Shown: piece by piece, positions 33,780 to 44,855 of the stretch
How the letters are laid out: every line of letters starts with the position of its first letter
How positions within the stretch are numbered: position 1 is the stretch's first letter
Assembly: GCA_019358875.1 (NCBI GenBank)
Contig: JAHHIF010000016.1
Coordinates: 80,768-144,767 of the forward strand
Direction: 5' to 3'
Source: Symplocastrum torsivum CPER-KK1
Lineage (GTDB): Bacteria; Cyanobacteriota; Cyanobacteriia; Cyanobacteriales; Coleofasciculaceae
Length of the DNA stretch: 64,000 nt
Notes under the pieces: generated by a model
Told to the model about the DNA's origin: nothing
What the model saw: the letters and a program-made list of their open reading frames with translations, nothing else
The model's database searches: none
Translations under genes and position numbers: made by a program

Positions 33780-36700
33780 TTAGCTGTGACTAATATATTG
33801 TGTAATGAGGTTCACCAGCGTTTTGAGATTAACGGGTTTCGTCAGATAATCCTTTGCACCCGCCGCCAAACATCGTTCCCTGTCTCCTGGCATGGCTAGC
33901 GCCGTGAGAGCAATGATAGGAATAGAAGCGAGTTCAGCATCCGCATGAATCTGGCGAGTTGCCTCCAAACCGTCCATCTCTGGCATTTGAATATCCATCA
34001 GGATTAAATCTGGTTTTTGTTGTTTTGCCATCTGGACAGCTTCAATACCATTTCTTGCCAAGCTTACTCGAAACTCCTGAATCTGTAAGTAATCCATCAA
34101 CGTCGAAATATTTGCTTCATTGTCCTCAGCCAGTAGGATTAAGGGTGAGTGTTGCTCCTGTTCTGGCATCACGACTAAAGCCGTATGAGCTAGATGTTTA
34201 GGAGAAGCTTCAGAGAAAATTCTACTCAACGCCGACTGTAACTGCTGTCGGGAGATCGGTTTAACCAAATACCCAGATGCTCCCAAGGCTAAAGCACGCG
34301 ATCGCTCATCCATCACCGAGACAACCAACACTGGAATGTCCTGCGTTGCCGGATTCGCTTTTAATTGAGCCAGAACTTCCCAGCCAGACAAACCAGGTAG
34401 CAACAAATCCAGAATAATCACTTCCGGGTCAAATCGCTTCACTGTATCGACTGCACCTTCACCCTGAGAGTAAATAAATGCGGCTGAACCAATTTCTGCC
34501 AAGTAACGCGCTACCTGCTTCGCTGCTGTCTCTGAGTCTTCAACAATTAAAGCTTGGTGAATATTCGGCAATTCTCCAAACGCTTCTTCTCGTTCCTGAA
34601 CGCTTTGAACTGTCTGGGTTGCCTCGTTCCAGGGGAGGGTAACGGTGAAGCGACTACCCTTACCTAACTCACTCTCCAACGCAATACTGCCACCATGCAA
34701 CTCAACAATCCGTCGCACCAGCGCCAAACCCAAACCCGTGCCTGCATAACGACGGGAGAGACTGCTATCTAACTGGACAAACGGTTTGAACATCTTATCA
34801 ATACTTTCGGCAGCAATCCCAATTCCAGTGTCTATGACACTAAATTGCAGCGTTTCACTTGATAAATTCCCTTCAATTTCGAGGCAAACCTCACCACCTT
34901 CTGGCGTAAATTTCACAGCATTGCTCAATAGATTAATTAAAACCTGCCGGAGGCGGCGCTCATCGACTTCTATATCACCTAATCCCTCAGCAATCTTGGA
35001 ACTGAGTTTAATCTGTTTCTGATGCGCTAGCTGTTTGACAAACGTCAAGCTGGACTCACAGAGGTCATGAACATCAACTGGAGCAGTCTGTAGCTGCATT
35101 TTGCCGGATTCAATCTTTGAGAGGTCGAGAATATCATTAATAAGTTCCAGCAAATGTCTACCACTGTTCTCAATGGTTGTCATTGACTTGCGCTGCTTAT
35201 CAGTTAGAGAACCATACACTTCTTCCTGTAACGCTTCCGAAAGACCAAGAATTGCATTGAGAGGCGTTCGCAATTCGTGACTCATATTCGCGAGAAACTC
35301 ATCCTTAAGCCGTGTTGCTCTCGCTAACTCCGCATTCGCAAGACTAATTCTTTCACTACTTTGACGCAGTTGTTCATCTGCTTGTTTACGTTCAGTAATG
35401 TCATAGACTAAGGCACAAGACCATAACATCTTCCCGTTTTCATCGAGTACTGGACTTGTAGACATATAAGTCCAAACAGTGTTGCCGTTTTTTGTTGTGA
35501 GTTGAATTTCATATTTGTCACCTGTACCTGATTTTCGACGCTCTAGATTTAGCCTCGCTAAGGTTCGATCGGCTTCGGAGATAAAGTCAAAAATTTGTCG
35601 TCCCAGCAGTTCGGCTTCAGTGTAGCCAAGCATCCTCACCATTGCCTGATTGACATACGTTGTCTTGGCTTCATTGTCTACGACCCAAATTCCTTCCTCA
35701 GCCAGTTCAACAATTTGCTGGTATCGCGTCTCACTTTCGCGGACACGGTGTTCCAGGCTTTGATTGAGTCGTTTGATCTCTTCTTCTGCTTGCTTACGCT
35801 CTGTAATGTCTGTTAGAAACGTCATTACAAATGTACCGTCTTTTGTTTGAATAGGACTCAGTCCGGCTTCAATTGGAAACTCTGTTCCATTCTTGCGTCG
35901 AGCAAATAAGTTTCTCGTTTTGCTCATGGAGCGTTTGGTTGGCTGTTCTCGATAGCCATGGCGATATGCAACATGACTGTGGTGAAATCGTTCCGGCATC
36001 AATAACTCAACGCTGCGACCTAAAACTTCAGTATGGTCATATCCAAATAATTCCTCTGCTTTGGCGTTGAATATAACAATTTCGCCCTTAGCGTTGGTGA
36101 CAATAATTGATTCTGAAGCAGATTCCAAAAAAGCACGAAATTTGGCTTCGCTGTCATAGAGTTGTTTTTCTGCTAGCTTACGCTCAGTAATGTCGCGCAG
36201 GACGACTTGAGCGGCTGGTTCATTTTGATAAGTGAAGGGAATAGCTGTTACTTCTGCATTGAAAACGGTTCCATCTAACCGGAACCACTTTTCTTCGATG
36301 AGGGGAACCTGACGTTTGTCGTCTCGAAGTTGTCGGATGCGTTCTTTGGCAATTTCTCGATCGTCTGGATGGATGAAATCTAGTATCGGTTTTCCGATGA
36401 GTTCTTCAGGATCAGTTGCACCATAAAGTTTTATAGCAGCGGGGTTGACAAAGACAAACTTGCCCTGACTTTGGATAAAGATTCCATCAGGGCATAATTC
36501 TACTAGCTGACGGTAGCGTGCTTCACTGTCTTGGAGATAGCGATCGCGTTCAGTTAGTTTTTGGTTCAGACGGTTCAACAGGTAAGCGGCAACAACAGAA
36601 CCCCCAATGCCAATACCTGCTGACAAACCCAGTATCAACCAGGTTCGTTGTCGCTGTTGGTTTAACTGCCTGTCGCGTTCAACCTGTAGGCGTTCCTCTT

Positions 36701-37238
36701 GTGCTAAAAACTCATTAATTTGCGCTCTTGTGCGATCCATCGCTCGCTTGCTTTCAATCACCTGAGCGGCAAAGTCTGGTGAGCGAATTAGAGTATTGGG
36801 GGATTCCTTACTAGCCAACTCCCGAAGACGCTCTAAAAGAGTAAGTCTGGTATTGACTAAGACTCGAATTTGTTGAACTTGTTGGGTTTGAGAGGGATTA
36901 TCAGCAACTAACTGAGTCAGTTGATCGAGGGAATTGGGAATAAAAGCGATCGCAGCTTGATAGCCTGTGAGGAATTCTTGGTCTTGGGTAATTTCATAAC
37001 CCCGGGCTCCTGTTTCTGCATCCAGCAGTGCCGTGAGTAAGCGTTTTCCTTCCAGGCGGACTTGCTGGGTGTGTTGTACCCTGTTTTCAGCTTTTACTGT
37101 CTTGAAGTGTAGCCAACCAAAGGCTGACACAGAGGCGACAAGACAAGATACCGGAATCGCGAGGATAAACTGCCCTCGCTGACGAACCAGCGATTTGAGC
37201 CAGCGAGATTGCTGATTTTTGGTTGGATCGGTTTTCAT
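33780..37238 (-). CDS. CHASE3-PAS hybrid histidine kinase with two C-terminal receivers
   Basis: 1152-residue membrane kinase. First membrane helix (about 26-46), extracytoplasmic CHASE3 domain (about 48-190, with [14 protein letters not shown]), second helix (about 200-222), PAS (235-358), PAS (360-485), coiled coil, PAS (505-628), HisKA (about 645-715, SHELRTPLN), HATPase (755-870, DTGIGI, GTGLGL), receiver 1 (895-1010, LDLLLPG) and receiver 2 (1025-1145, [11 protein letters not shown]). CHASE3 senses an unknown external signal. The two receivers suggest a branched or multi-step relay. No HPt domain is attached, but a separate one ends at the left edge of the window, too far away to be linked by evidence. 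Confidence 0.9.
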   Translation of the reverse strand: MKTDPTKNQQSRWLKSLVRQRGQFILAIPVSCLVASVSAFGWLHFKTVKAENRVQHTQQVRLEGKRLLTALLDAETGARGYEITQDQEFLTGYQAAIAFIPNSLDQLTQLVADNPSQTQQVQQIRVLVNTRLTLLERLRELASKESPNTLIRSPDFAAQVIESKRAMDRTRAQINEFLAQEERLQVERDRQLNQQRQRTWLILGLSAGIGIGGSVVAAYLLNRLNQKLTERDRYLQDSEARYRQLVELCPDGIFIQSQGKFVFVNPAAIKLYGATDPEELIGKPILDFIHPDDREIAKERIRQLRDDKRQVPLIEEKWFRLDGTVFNAEVTAIPFTYQNEPAAQVVLRDITERKLAEKQLYDSEAKFRAFLESASESIIVTNAKGEIVIFNAKAEELFGYDHTEVLGRSVELLMPERFHHSHVAYRHGYREQPTKRSMSKTRNLFARRKNGTEFPIEAGLSPIQTKDGTFVMTFLTDITERKQAEEEIKRLNQSLEHRVRESETRYQQIVELAEEGIWVVDNEAKTTYVNQAMVRMLGYTEAELLGRQIFDFISEADRTLARLNLERRKSGTGDKYEIQLTTKNGNTVWTYMSTSPVLDENGKMLWSCALVYDITERKQADEQLRQSSERISLANAELARATRLKDEFLANMSHELRTPLNAILGLSEALQEEVYGSLTDKQRKSMTTIENSGRHLLELINDILDLSKIESGKMQLQTAPVDVHDLCESSLTFVKQLAHQKQIKLSSKIAEGLGDIEVDERRLRQVLINLLSNAVKFTPEGGEVCLEIEGNLSSETLQFSVIDTGIGIAAESIDKMFKPFVQLDSSLSRRYAGTGLGLALVRRIVELHGGSIALESELGKGSRFTVTLPWNEATQTVQSVQEREEAFGELPNIHQALIVEDSETAAKQVARYLAEIGSAAFIYSQGEGAVDTVKRFDPEVIILDLLLPGLSGWEVLAQLKANPATQDIPVLVVSVMDERSRALALGASGYLVKPISRQQLQSALSRIFSEASPKHLAHTALVVMPEQEQHSPLILLAEDNEANISTLMDYLQIQEFRVSLARNGIEAVQMAKQQKPDLILMDIQMPEMDGLEATRQIHADAELASIPIIALTALAMPGDRERCLAAGAKDYLTKPVNLKTLVNLITQYISHS

Positions 37239-37617
37239 GGTGAGAGTAGATTCGAGGCATAAAAACTCAACTCAATCGGCTCTAGGGTATGACTATTACC
37301 CCTATCAAGGTTAAGGCGCGTAGGTGGTAGGTTTTAGGGACTTCCAATCCAGAAAGGGTTTAGAGGAAAATGATTTGTTAGATGTTCACATTGATAATGT
37401 AAGCCACATATCTTAAAGAGGAGAGGTCGTTAAGCACAGCCAGCACCAGCTATCTAACGGCCTAACGTTTGCTTATAAGGCAAGCGGGTGAAATACGCAT
37501 CACTCTAGCAACGAATGTTATGAGGGAAACAGGCATGGGAAACTTGTAGAGCTTCACTTGGGTCGCTTTGAACAAAATTGTTAATCGCTCCACACACATC
37601 GCAGTCAAATCACTCTT
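37239..37617. other. divergent intergenic region, nothing recognised
   Basis: Spacer between the divergent CHASE3 kinase and DUF1400 hydrolase genes; both promoters must be here. No repeat, strong hairpin or credible small gene was recognised. The minus-strand frame at 37462-37716 lies partly antisense to the hydrolase. Confidence 0.45.
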
Positions 37618-39489
37618 ATGAAGTTTCAGCTTAATTGGTCTGGTGACAGGACGCTTCAGCATTCTCACAATAGAAGAATTGTCGGTTTGCTGACTCAAAT
37701 CAAGGCAATTCGGCAAGGCACTTTTTTTTCGATCTTCGTTGCTCTGTCTTGGTGGTTCGCCGCCCCGGCTTCTGCCGCTGAACGCCTCACCTTGCGCTTA
37801 GGTCCATTTGAGCAATCGGTTGCGGTCACTGATTTAGAAAGGTTTGCAACGACTGGGGAACTATCACCGCAGCTAAAACCCTTCGGTGCGGTGCTGACGC
37901 CACAGGTGCAGCAATTGCTGACCCGGCACTTGGAAATTGACCCCAACATGACTGATAAATTCATCAAAGACCTGCTTCGTTCTTCCGATGGTGCAAGATT
38001 GCTTGAGCAGATTGGTCTGGCTCTCCCCAATAGCAGCGTTGAGCAATTACAGGCAGCACTATATTTGGCCGCAAGGCAAGCTGATGGTTTATCGGTGCTG
38101 GGCTTTTTACGGGCTTATCCAGAGGAGAGTGTAACAATTGATGCCTCTTCTGTGATCGGGATTGCCCTTCAACTCAATACCTCCTACTGGCAAAGCCAAG
38201 CAATAGGGCCTCTCTTGGAGCAAGAACTAGAAGTCACTGATACAAGCAACTTCCGCCCTACGTTTAACCCGGCTGCCCCTGGTCAACAATATGTCCAAGA
38301 GCGGACATTGTCACTGCGAGACCGACTACGCGATCGCACAATCCTTGTAGACCTCTACTGGGCATACAAGAGCGAAGGTCCACTGGTCATTCTTTCTCAC
38401 GGTTTTGGTTCCGATCGCAAATTTTTAACGTACTTAGCGCGTCATTTAGCATCCCACGGCTTCACTGTTGCCTCTCTAGAGCATCCAGGTAGTAACTTCA
38501 CTTGGCTGAATGGGGTTTCTCTGGGAGGTGTCCCTGATAATTTATTAGCTCCCTCAGAGTTTGTTAACCGTCCTAAGGATGTCAGCTTTGTCCTAGACGA
38601 ACTCGCTGAGCGAAATCAGGAATACGGTCAGTGGTATCGTAAATTAAACACTGAACAAGTCACGATGATTGGTCACTCTCTAGGGGGCTACACCGCACTG
38701 GCGCTTGCAGGAGGAGAACTGAACTTAGAGGAAGTACGACGGTATTGTAAAAATCGTAGCCCCATCGGACGGTCACCAGCCGATTGGTTTCAGTGTTCTG
38801 CAGCTGACTTGCCCAACAATCGAATGCAATTACGGGATGATCGAATAACTCAGGTGATTGCGCTCAATAGTGTAACTGGACGCTTATTTGGCAGTAAGGG
38901 TTTGCAGCAGGTGAGTGTCCCAACCTTAATCTTGACAGGAACAGACGATGCGATTACACCATCACTCGACCATCAACTGCGACCCTTTGCTCAATTGAGT
39001 GGTACCAAGTATCTTGTTAGTGCGATTGGTGGTACACACTTGAGTGTAACTGACCGAGCCAATCTCAATGATGCCCTCGCCCGCAGCACCCTCGTTAAAG
39101 AGCGTATTGGTGAAGAAGTTGACCCACTGCGAGAACTCATCCGAGGTGTGAGTCTCGCCTTCGTCAAACAGCTAACGCCAGAAGCAAAGCTCTACGAACC
39201 CTTTTTGACCTCGGCTTATGCTCAGTCGCTCTCAACCCCAACACTCTCATTGCGTTTTAGTACAGAGTTACCCACAACAATGGCGACTTGGTTCCAAGTT
39301 CAAGCCGTTAGTCATCAGCAAATTGCCATCCGTCTGCCCGATGTCAACAACTGGTTAATCAGCGCGATTAAATCCTACTTCTTAACTTCTACAAGCATGT
39401 TGTCGCAAGCAGATTGTTGTGCAGGGCAACTCAATCAAGTCTTTACAGATCTTCTAGACAATTACCAGCCACCAAGCGGTTTTGGCTAA
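37618..39489 (+). CDS. exported alpha/beta hydrolase with N-terminal DUF1400 domain
   Basis: 623 residues. After a basic N-terminus, a hydrophobic stretch ending APASAAE (about 35-54) looks like a signal peptide. A cyanobacterial DUF1400 domain follows (about 55-200: LTLRLGPFEQSVAVTDLERFA). Then a dienelactone-hydrolase-like alpha/beta hydrolase (about 235-510) with oxyanion region LSHGFGSDR, nucleophile elbow GHSLGGY, acid Asp near GTDDAITP and His in GGTHLSV. Probably periplasmic; substrate (ester, lipid or peptide) unknown. The ATG at 37618 gives a long pre-signal segment; a later start, such as one nearer the hydrophobic core, is possible. Divergent from the CHASE3 kinase gene. Confidence 0.86.
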   Translation: MKFQLNWSGDRTLQHSHNRRIVGLLTQIKAIRQGTFFSIFVALSWWFAAPASAAERLTLRLGPFEQSVAVTDLERFATTGELSPQLKPFGAVLTPQVQQLLTRHLEIDPNMTDKFIKDLLRSSDGARLLEQIGLALPNSSVEQLQAALYLAARQADGLSVLGFLRAYPEESVTIDASSVIGIALQLNTSYWQSQAIGPLLEQELEVTDTSNFRPTFNPAAPGQQYVQERTLSLRDRLRDRTILVDLYWAYKSEGPLVILSHGFGSDRKFLTYLARHLASHGFTVASLEHPGSNFTWLNGVSLGGVPDNLLAPSEFVNRPKDVSFVLDELAERNQEYGQWYRKLNTEQVTMIGHSLGGYTALALAGGELNLEEVRRYCKNRSPIGRSPADWFQCSAADLPNNRMQLRDDRITQVIALNSVTGRLFGSKGLQQVSVPTLILTGTDDAITPSLDHQLRPFAQLSGTKYLVSAIGGTHLSVTDRANLNDALARSTLVKERIGEEVDPLRELIRGVSLAFVKQLTPEAKLYEPFLTSAYAQSLSTPTLSLRFSTELPTTMATWFQVQAVSHQQIAIRLPDVNNWLISAIKSYFLTSTSMLSQADCCAGQLNQVFTDLLDNYQPPSGFG

Positions 39490-39616
39490 AGCGCAGGCAA
39501 CCTAGTGCAAGAAGGCAGGAAGTTTGCTGATTCAGTCTCAGGATATAAGCCTGGTCTAGTTCACTATGTCACTATAAAACGTAAGAATACCCAAGGCTCG
39601 AATAGTCTCTCCTGTC

Positions 39617-40063
39617 ATGCCTACCCCGATGAATACAGCTGAACGCCTCGCTACACTCAATCGCATCCGCAAACTTAGTCGTTTGATGGATACAGCTATT
39701 GGTATTCCTGGGACACGTTTTCGGATTGGAATAGACCCTATTATTGGTTTAATTCCTGGGGCTGGAGACATAGTAAGTACAGGATTTTCTGCTTACATCA
39801 TCTATCTAGCTACCCACTTTGGTATACCAGCCAAAGACCTCAGACAAATGATTTTCAACATTGGTCTAGAGGCTGCTGTTGGCACCGTACCTTTAGTCGG
39901 TGATTTATTTGACGCTTACTACAAGTCCAACATTCGCAACTTGGCAATTTTGGAGCAACATCTGCAAGCGACAGAACCAGAAATTGAAGAGCTTGCCTCA
40001 GTTCGCGCCGAATCTAGAGAGCCAAACTTACCGAAAACTCGCGAGAAAGCCCCACTGATTTGA
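39617..40063 (+). CDS. DUF4112 membrane protein
   Basis: 148-residue small membrane protein of the DUF4112 family. It begins with a short helix (RIRKLSRLMDTAIGIPG) and has the diagnostic RIGIDPIIGLIPGAGD and a mirrored VGTVPLVGDLFDAYYKSN, with two hydrophobic segments between and around them. Function unknown across the family. The coding strand is the plus strand; a shorter antisense frame (39556-39771) is discounted. ATG 39617 or an internal ATG 12 bases later (MNTAERL) could be the start. Separated by 128 bp from the upstream hydrolase; co-transcription is possible. Confidence 0.85.
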   Translation: MPTPMNTAERLATLNRIRKLSRLMDTAIGIPGTRFRIGIDPIIGLIPGAGDIVSTGFSAYIIYLATHFGIPAKDLRQMIFNIGLEAAVGTVPLVGDLFDAYYKSNIRNLAILEQHLQATEPEIEELASVRAESREPNLPKTREKAPLI

Positions 40064-40204
40064 ATAGTTGAACAAGAAAAACACAGAAGTTCAGAAGTTC
40101 AGGAGAAGGCTGAACTTTGGATGAACTCAACAGTAAGAAAAGGAATAAATCACTCCTTTCTTTGCCCTATTGCCTATCGATTTAACACAGCAGAATGTGC
40201 TTGG

Positions 40205-40309
40205 TATAGCAATCGAAGCATAGATTAAGGCACAACGGAGGCTATAACCCTTAGCCAGAGCTATTTGGCTGAAAGCTGACCGCTGAAAGCTGTCCGCTGA
40301 AGAGCTATA
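40205..40309 (+). repeat. dispersed repeat family B, copy 1
   Basis: About 105 bp with ends TATAGC and GCTATA, containing GAGGCTAT...CCTTAGCC and the tandem GCTGAAAGCTGACC/GCTGAAAGCTGTCC. The second copy is at 54226-54335, in the same orientation. Confidence 0.75.
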
Positions 40310-40315
40310 TCAACT

Positions 40316-41170
40316 CTAACCAGGCAAGCGAGGCGGCACAGTTCGAGCAAATTTTTCCTGTCCCTCCTCAAGATTGGCAGGAACACCATTAGGAAAGTTT
40401 TCAGTAATTAAACTCCGCAGTCGTTCAAGTCGATTGTCGGGGTTAGGATGGGTGCTGAAAAATTCTGGGGATTGTCCACCTTGTCTAGCCGAAGCTAGCA
40501 CCTGCATCAGTTCGACAATTCCTTTCGGGTTATAGCCTGCTTGTGTCATAAACCGAAAACCCAGTTGGTCACTTTCTAATTCATCTTCACGTCCATAGCG
40601 CAGGCTAACCAATTGATTAACTGCCTGGGCAACAAGCGCCGCTTGCCTTGCACCTTCCGGCGAATCACTGGCGGCAATTCCAACAGCGTTCACTAACGCC
40701 GAACCAAGTTGCTGCTTGGCGAGATGCTCAGCACCATGTCGCGCTACAACATGCCCGACCTCATGCCCCAACACGCCTGCTAGTTGCGCTTCTGTTTTGA
40801 GGCGTCTGAGCAAACCTGCTGTAATAAAAACCTGTCCCCCCGGTAGGGCAAAGGCATTGATCGTTTGGGGGTCTCTGAGCAGATGAAACTCGTAGGGATA
40901 GGGTAACTCAGATGCTCCTGAGTTCTGCACAATCCGCCCTCCCACTTGGTCAATATAGGCTTGAAGGGCTTGGTCGGGATAAAGACCTCCGTGCTGTGCT
41001 GCCATCTTTTGAGTAGCTTGTCGCCCAATTACTACTTCCTGTTGGGGAGAAAGCTGTACCCGTTGCCGTTCTCCAGTCACTGGATTTTCTACAACGTTGG
41101 TACAGTAGCTAATTAGCCCAAACAGCCCAAACAAAATTCCAATTCCCAGACGAAGTAATAGTCTCTGCAC
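40316..41170 (-). CDS. M48-family metalloprotease
   Basis: 284-residue zinc peptidase. An N-terminal hydrophobic segment (about 5-24) anchors or exports it; a Cys follows (YC), but it does not fit a lipobox well. The catalytic motif is HEVGHVVARH (HExxH, about 136-145), and a third zinc ligand, Glu, lies in REDELESDQLGF (about 195-205). A C-terminal stretch FFSTHPNPDNRLERL is shared with BepA/YcaL/Oma1-like peptidases, which process or degrade misfolded envelope proteins. Function in periplasmic quality control is inferred. It is a single gene, with a repeat-B element just beyond its 3' end. Confidence 0.9.
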   Translation of the reverse strand: MQRLLLRLGIGILFGLFGLISYCTNVVENPVTGERQRVQLSPQQEVVIGRQATQKMAAQHGGLYPDQALQAYIDQVGGRIVQNSGASELPYPYEFHLLRDPQTINAFALPGGQVFITAGLLRRLKTEAQLAGVLGHEVGHVVARHGAEHLAKQQLGSALVNAVGIAASDSPEGARQAALVAQAVNQLVSLRYGREDELESDQLGFRFMTQAGYNPKGIVELMQVLASARQGGQSPEFFSTHPNPDNRLERLRSLITENFPNGVPANLEEGQEKFARTVPPRLPG

Positions 41171-41368
41171 TTATTTCCCCCAACGGCTGGCAAAGAGGTT
41201 AGCATCTTCTACTTCCATCTAGCATCAGTCCGAAGGATACTGTTTAATTTCCAAATGTCCTAATTACCTAGATACGGTAGTCTCACGGTGAAGGTCAGTG
41301 GCGGAGATATTCTTGAAACAAGGCAGAATGATTGTCCGTCCACTGCACTGATATTCAACCATTTCAGG

Positions 41369-42103
41369 CTATACAATTCCACCGTTAGCTCGTATCATCT
41401 GACCCGTAATCCAATGAGCCTCGTCAGAAACTAACAATGCAACAGCACTGGCAACATCATTTGGTTTACCCAATCGTCCCAATGGGGTTTGAGCAATGAG
41501 TTGATTGACTTGCTCTTGATTGAGCACCAACCCATCAGTCTCTGTTACACCCGGAGAAATGGTGTTAACCGTGATGCCGCGTCCACCCACTTCTTTTGCC
41601 AGACAGGTGCTGAACTGTTCAATTGCTGCCTTGCAGCCTGAATATGCCCCACCCGTTGGAATTGGCATGACTGTACCACTGGTGGATAAACTGACAATGC
41701 GTCCTCCGTCTGCTATGTGCTGTGCTGCCTGCTGAAGTGCAAAGTAGACGCCTTTAGTGATCTCAAACATAGCGTCATACTCTTCTTCAGTCATCTGAGC
41801 CGTTAACTTGAAGATGTTTTTCCCTGCGGCATTATTGACGAGGATATCTAACTTGCCAAAGTGTTCGAGGGTTTTTTGGAACAAGCTACGAATTTCGGCA
41901 ATATTTCTCATATCAACCTGTATTGCGATCGCATCCGAACCACTTGCTTTGATGGCTGCGACGACTTCAAGCGCTTTGTCCCGGTTGCCAACATACGTCA
42001 CGACGACGTTTGCACCTTCCTTTCCCAAGTGTTCTGCGATCGCTCTTCCAATTCCACGCGACGAACCAGTCACAATCGCTACTTTCCCTTTCAACGACGA
42101 CAT
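41369..42103 (-). CDS. SDR-family NAD(P)-dependent oxidoreductase (FabG-like)
   Basis: 244-residue classical short-chain dehydrogenase. Cofactor motif TGSSRGIGRAI (about 11-21), NNAAG, active-site Ser followed by Tyr-x-x-x-Lys in YSGCKAA, and PGVTETDG after the catalytic site. It resembles 3-oxoacyl-ACP reductases and glucose/quinone-type reductases; substrate not identifiable. ATG 42103 (MSSLKGKVAIVTG) is preferred over 42124, which adds residues not seen in the family. The HxlR regulator is divergent, 109 bp away, and probably controls this gene, as is common for HxlR-SDR pairs that respond to reactive electrophiles. Confidence 0.9.
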   Translation of the reverse strand: MSSLKGKVAIVTGSSRGIGRAIAEHLGKEGANVVVTYVGNRDKALEVVAAIKASGSDAIAIQVDMRNIAEIRSLFQKTLEHFGKLDILVNNAAGKNIFKLTAQMTEEEYDAMFEITKGVYFALQQAAQHIADGGRIVSLSTSGTVMPIPTGGAYSGCKAAIEQFSTCLAKEVGGRGITVNTISPGVTETDGLVLNQEQVNQLIAQTPLGRLGKPNDVASAVALLVSDEAHWITGQMIRANGGIV

Positions 42104-42175
42104 CGTGTTCTTTCCTGATAGCAATGATGATTGAACGCTTACTAAGGTACAGTTCTACTAACTTTTTCGGAAGTA

Positions 42176-42191
42176 CTTACTTTTTTGTAAG
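42176..42191. promoter_or_regulatory. probable HxlR operator in the SDR/HxlR divergent spacer
   Basis: CTTAC-TTTTTT-GTAAG is a 16-bp inverted repeat 22 bp before the hxlR-like start codon. HxlR-family proteins bind symmetrical sites with TTAC/GTAA half-sites, so autoregulation and control of the divergent SDR gene are likely. A related half-site (CTTACTAAGGTAC) lies at 42138-42150. Confidence 0.5.
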
Positions 42192-42212
42192 CTTATCAGG
42201 AGATAACTACAA

Positions 42213-42554
42213 ATGTCACAAGAGCAGACTGAGGGGACGATATTTGTGCAAACTACGCTCAAAATTTTGGGCGGCAAGTGGAAGATTCTAATTTTGTGGC
42301 ATTTGAAAGATGAAGCGAGACGATTTAGTGAATTGAAGCGACGAATGCCTGAGATTACTGAAAAAATGCTGATACAACAACTCCGAGAACTGGAAAAAGA
42401 TGGAATTGTGAATCGGAAAGTCTATTCCGATGTGCCTCCTAAAGTTGAGTACTCGTTCACGAATTATGGTAAAAGTCTCGAACCTGTATTGAAAGCCCTC
42501 TGTGAATGGGGTCAAGAACATTTGGAGCGGGTAAAGTTTAATGGGATTGACTAG
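42213..42554 (+). CDS. HxlR-family winged-helix transcriptional regulator
   Basis: 113-residue DNA-binding protein of the HxlR/MarR-like type. The motif ILGGKWKILILWHL starts the domain (about 18-31), the recognition helix is in MLIQQLRELEKDGIV, and the wing follows with YSFTNYGKSLEP. HxlR proteins act as dimers and often sense aldehydes, quinones or oxidants through Cys residues; the only Cys is in the C-terminal helix (LCEWGQ, about 97). It is divergent from the SDR gene and likely regulates it through the palindrome at 42176-42191. Confidence 0.9.
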   Translation: MSQEQTEGTIFVQTTLKILGGKWKILILWHLKDEARRFSELKRRMPEITEKMLIQQLRELEKDGIVNRKVYSDVPPKVEYSFTNYGKSLEPVLKALCEWGQEHLERVKFNGID

Positions 42555-42638
42555 ATTTGTGCTGCTCTCATCTTCCAGAAGTTGGGTGCATCCCAATGCC
42601 AGCAAATTGCCGATGCCCTCCCTGATAGACAGCTAATC

Positions 42639-42962
42639 TCAATAGCTAAAACGCATATGTATACGAGGGTGAAGCTTCTCTTCTACTGGCTTACCTCCCT
42701 TAAGATGTTGCTCCACAATCACTGGAACATCAGCTTGTTGAACTCGACAGTACCAAGTTTCCTCTGGAAGAACTCGTACTGTTGGACCAGAACTGCATTG
42801 TCCCTGACAACCTGTGCCTGTCACGGTAAAACCGTCCACTTGTGCCGCTTCAAAAGCTGCCAGTACTGCGGCTGAACCGGCGGCTGTACAAGATGTATGC
42901 TGACAAACTAAAACAGAACGCTCGTGTGAGTTTGAGTTCTTTTGTTCGGAATTCGTTTCCAC
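42639..42962 (-). CDS. thioredoxin-like [2Fe-2S] ferredoxin domain protein
   Basis: 107-residue protein with the four Cys of thioredoxin-like [2Fe-2S] ferredoxins: CQHTSC (about 20 and 25) and GTGCQGQCSSGPTVRV (about 56 and 60). Such single-domain proteins occur in many cyanobacteria as electron carriers or cluster-holding proteins; this one has a short disordered N-terminus. Role not known. It is divergent from arsR (start codons 86 bp apart), so it may share regulation with the arsenic genes, but that is only positional. ATG 42962 is the only upstream start. Confidence 0.85.
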   Translation of the reverse strand: METNSEQKNSNSHERSVLVCQHTSCTAAGSAAVLAAFEAAQVDGFTVTGTGCQGQCSSGPTVRVLPEETWYCRVQQADVPVIVEQHLKGGKPVEEKLHPRIHMRFSY

Positions 42963-43048
42963 TATTGGTTTAGCTGCGTACTATTGATGGCTACGCTCCT
43001 ATCTTAACCAGGGGTATTAGAATCAAGTTGTCGTTTCAATAAAGGTTG

Positions 43049-43378
43049 ATGGGTAAAGTATCCACCATTGCTCCCGATAGTCTTGTTGCTGGCTTCCATG
43101 CCCTATCTGACCCAATCAGGATTCAAGTCTTGGAGTTATTGCGATCGCAAGAGTTGTGTGTCTGTGAACTGTGCGAACACTTGGGGGTAACACAGTCCAA
43201 GCTCTCGTTTCATCTAAAAAACTTGAAAGAAGCAGATTTAGTGCGATCGCGTCAGGAAGGTCGCTGGATTTACTACAGCCTCAATCTATCCCAATTTGTG
43301 ATTCTGGAGCAGTACCTCGCAGAATTCCGCCGTTTCAGCCCCATCTTACCAGCCCGTCCCTGCTCAGACACCCCTTAA
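43049..43378 (+). CDS. arsR: ArsR-family arsenite-responsive repressor
   Basis: 109-residue winged-helix repressor of the ArsR/SmtB family. The arsenite-binding thiols are in ELCVCELCEHLGV at about 31-36, the classical CVC-type motif of the alpha-3 helix, and the recognition helix follows (TQSKLSFHLKNLKEADLV). It binds operator DNA when metal-free and is released by As(III) or Sb(III). ATG 43049 is preferred to a TTG three bases earlier. It is the first gene of the arsenic set. A matching operator is visible at 43476-43491 before acr3, about 100 bp downstream, so acr3 can be transcribed separately. Confidence 0.92.
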   Translation: MGKVSTIAPDSLVAGFHALSDPIRIQVLELLRSQELCVCELCEHLGVTQSKLSFHLKNLKEADLVRSRQEGRWIYYSLNLSQFVILEQYLAEFRRFSPILPARPCSDTP

Positions 43379-43475
43379 TCATCAACTTATTTTAATAAAA
43401 ACTGATTTATCAATGCGCTGATAGCTGCTCTACAGAGGACTCAGCAAAATCCCTTACCAAAATCTTGCTTGACAA

Positions 43476-43491
43476 ATCAATTTTTTTTGAA
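43476..43491. promoter_or_regulatory. probable ArsR operator in the acr3 promoter
   Basis: ATCAA-TTTTTT-TTGAA matches, with one base difference, the cyanobacterial ArsR/SmtB-type site ATCAA-N6-TTGAT. It lies directly after TTGACA (43469-43474, a perfect -35 box), with AATGAT (43491-43496) as a possible -10. Binding there would block RNA polymerase. Confidence 0.55.
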
Positions 43492-43628
43492 ATGATGGTA
43501 TTAATTCCATATTCAACTCACGGTTTTCGCTGGACAGTCTCAGCTGAACCTAAAAATCGAAGAGTTGTTACGGAAGGAAGCAAAGTTCTGGCTATTCGCC
43601 CTTAGCTTTTGACCTCGGACTAATCCTG

Positions 43629-44783
<1,155 letters not shown>

Positions 44784-44855
44784 TCGATGAGCTTTTTTGT
44801 CCAGAAGTCATGTTTGACTTGATGTGTCTAAATCACGCGCAATAGGTGATGTTCA

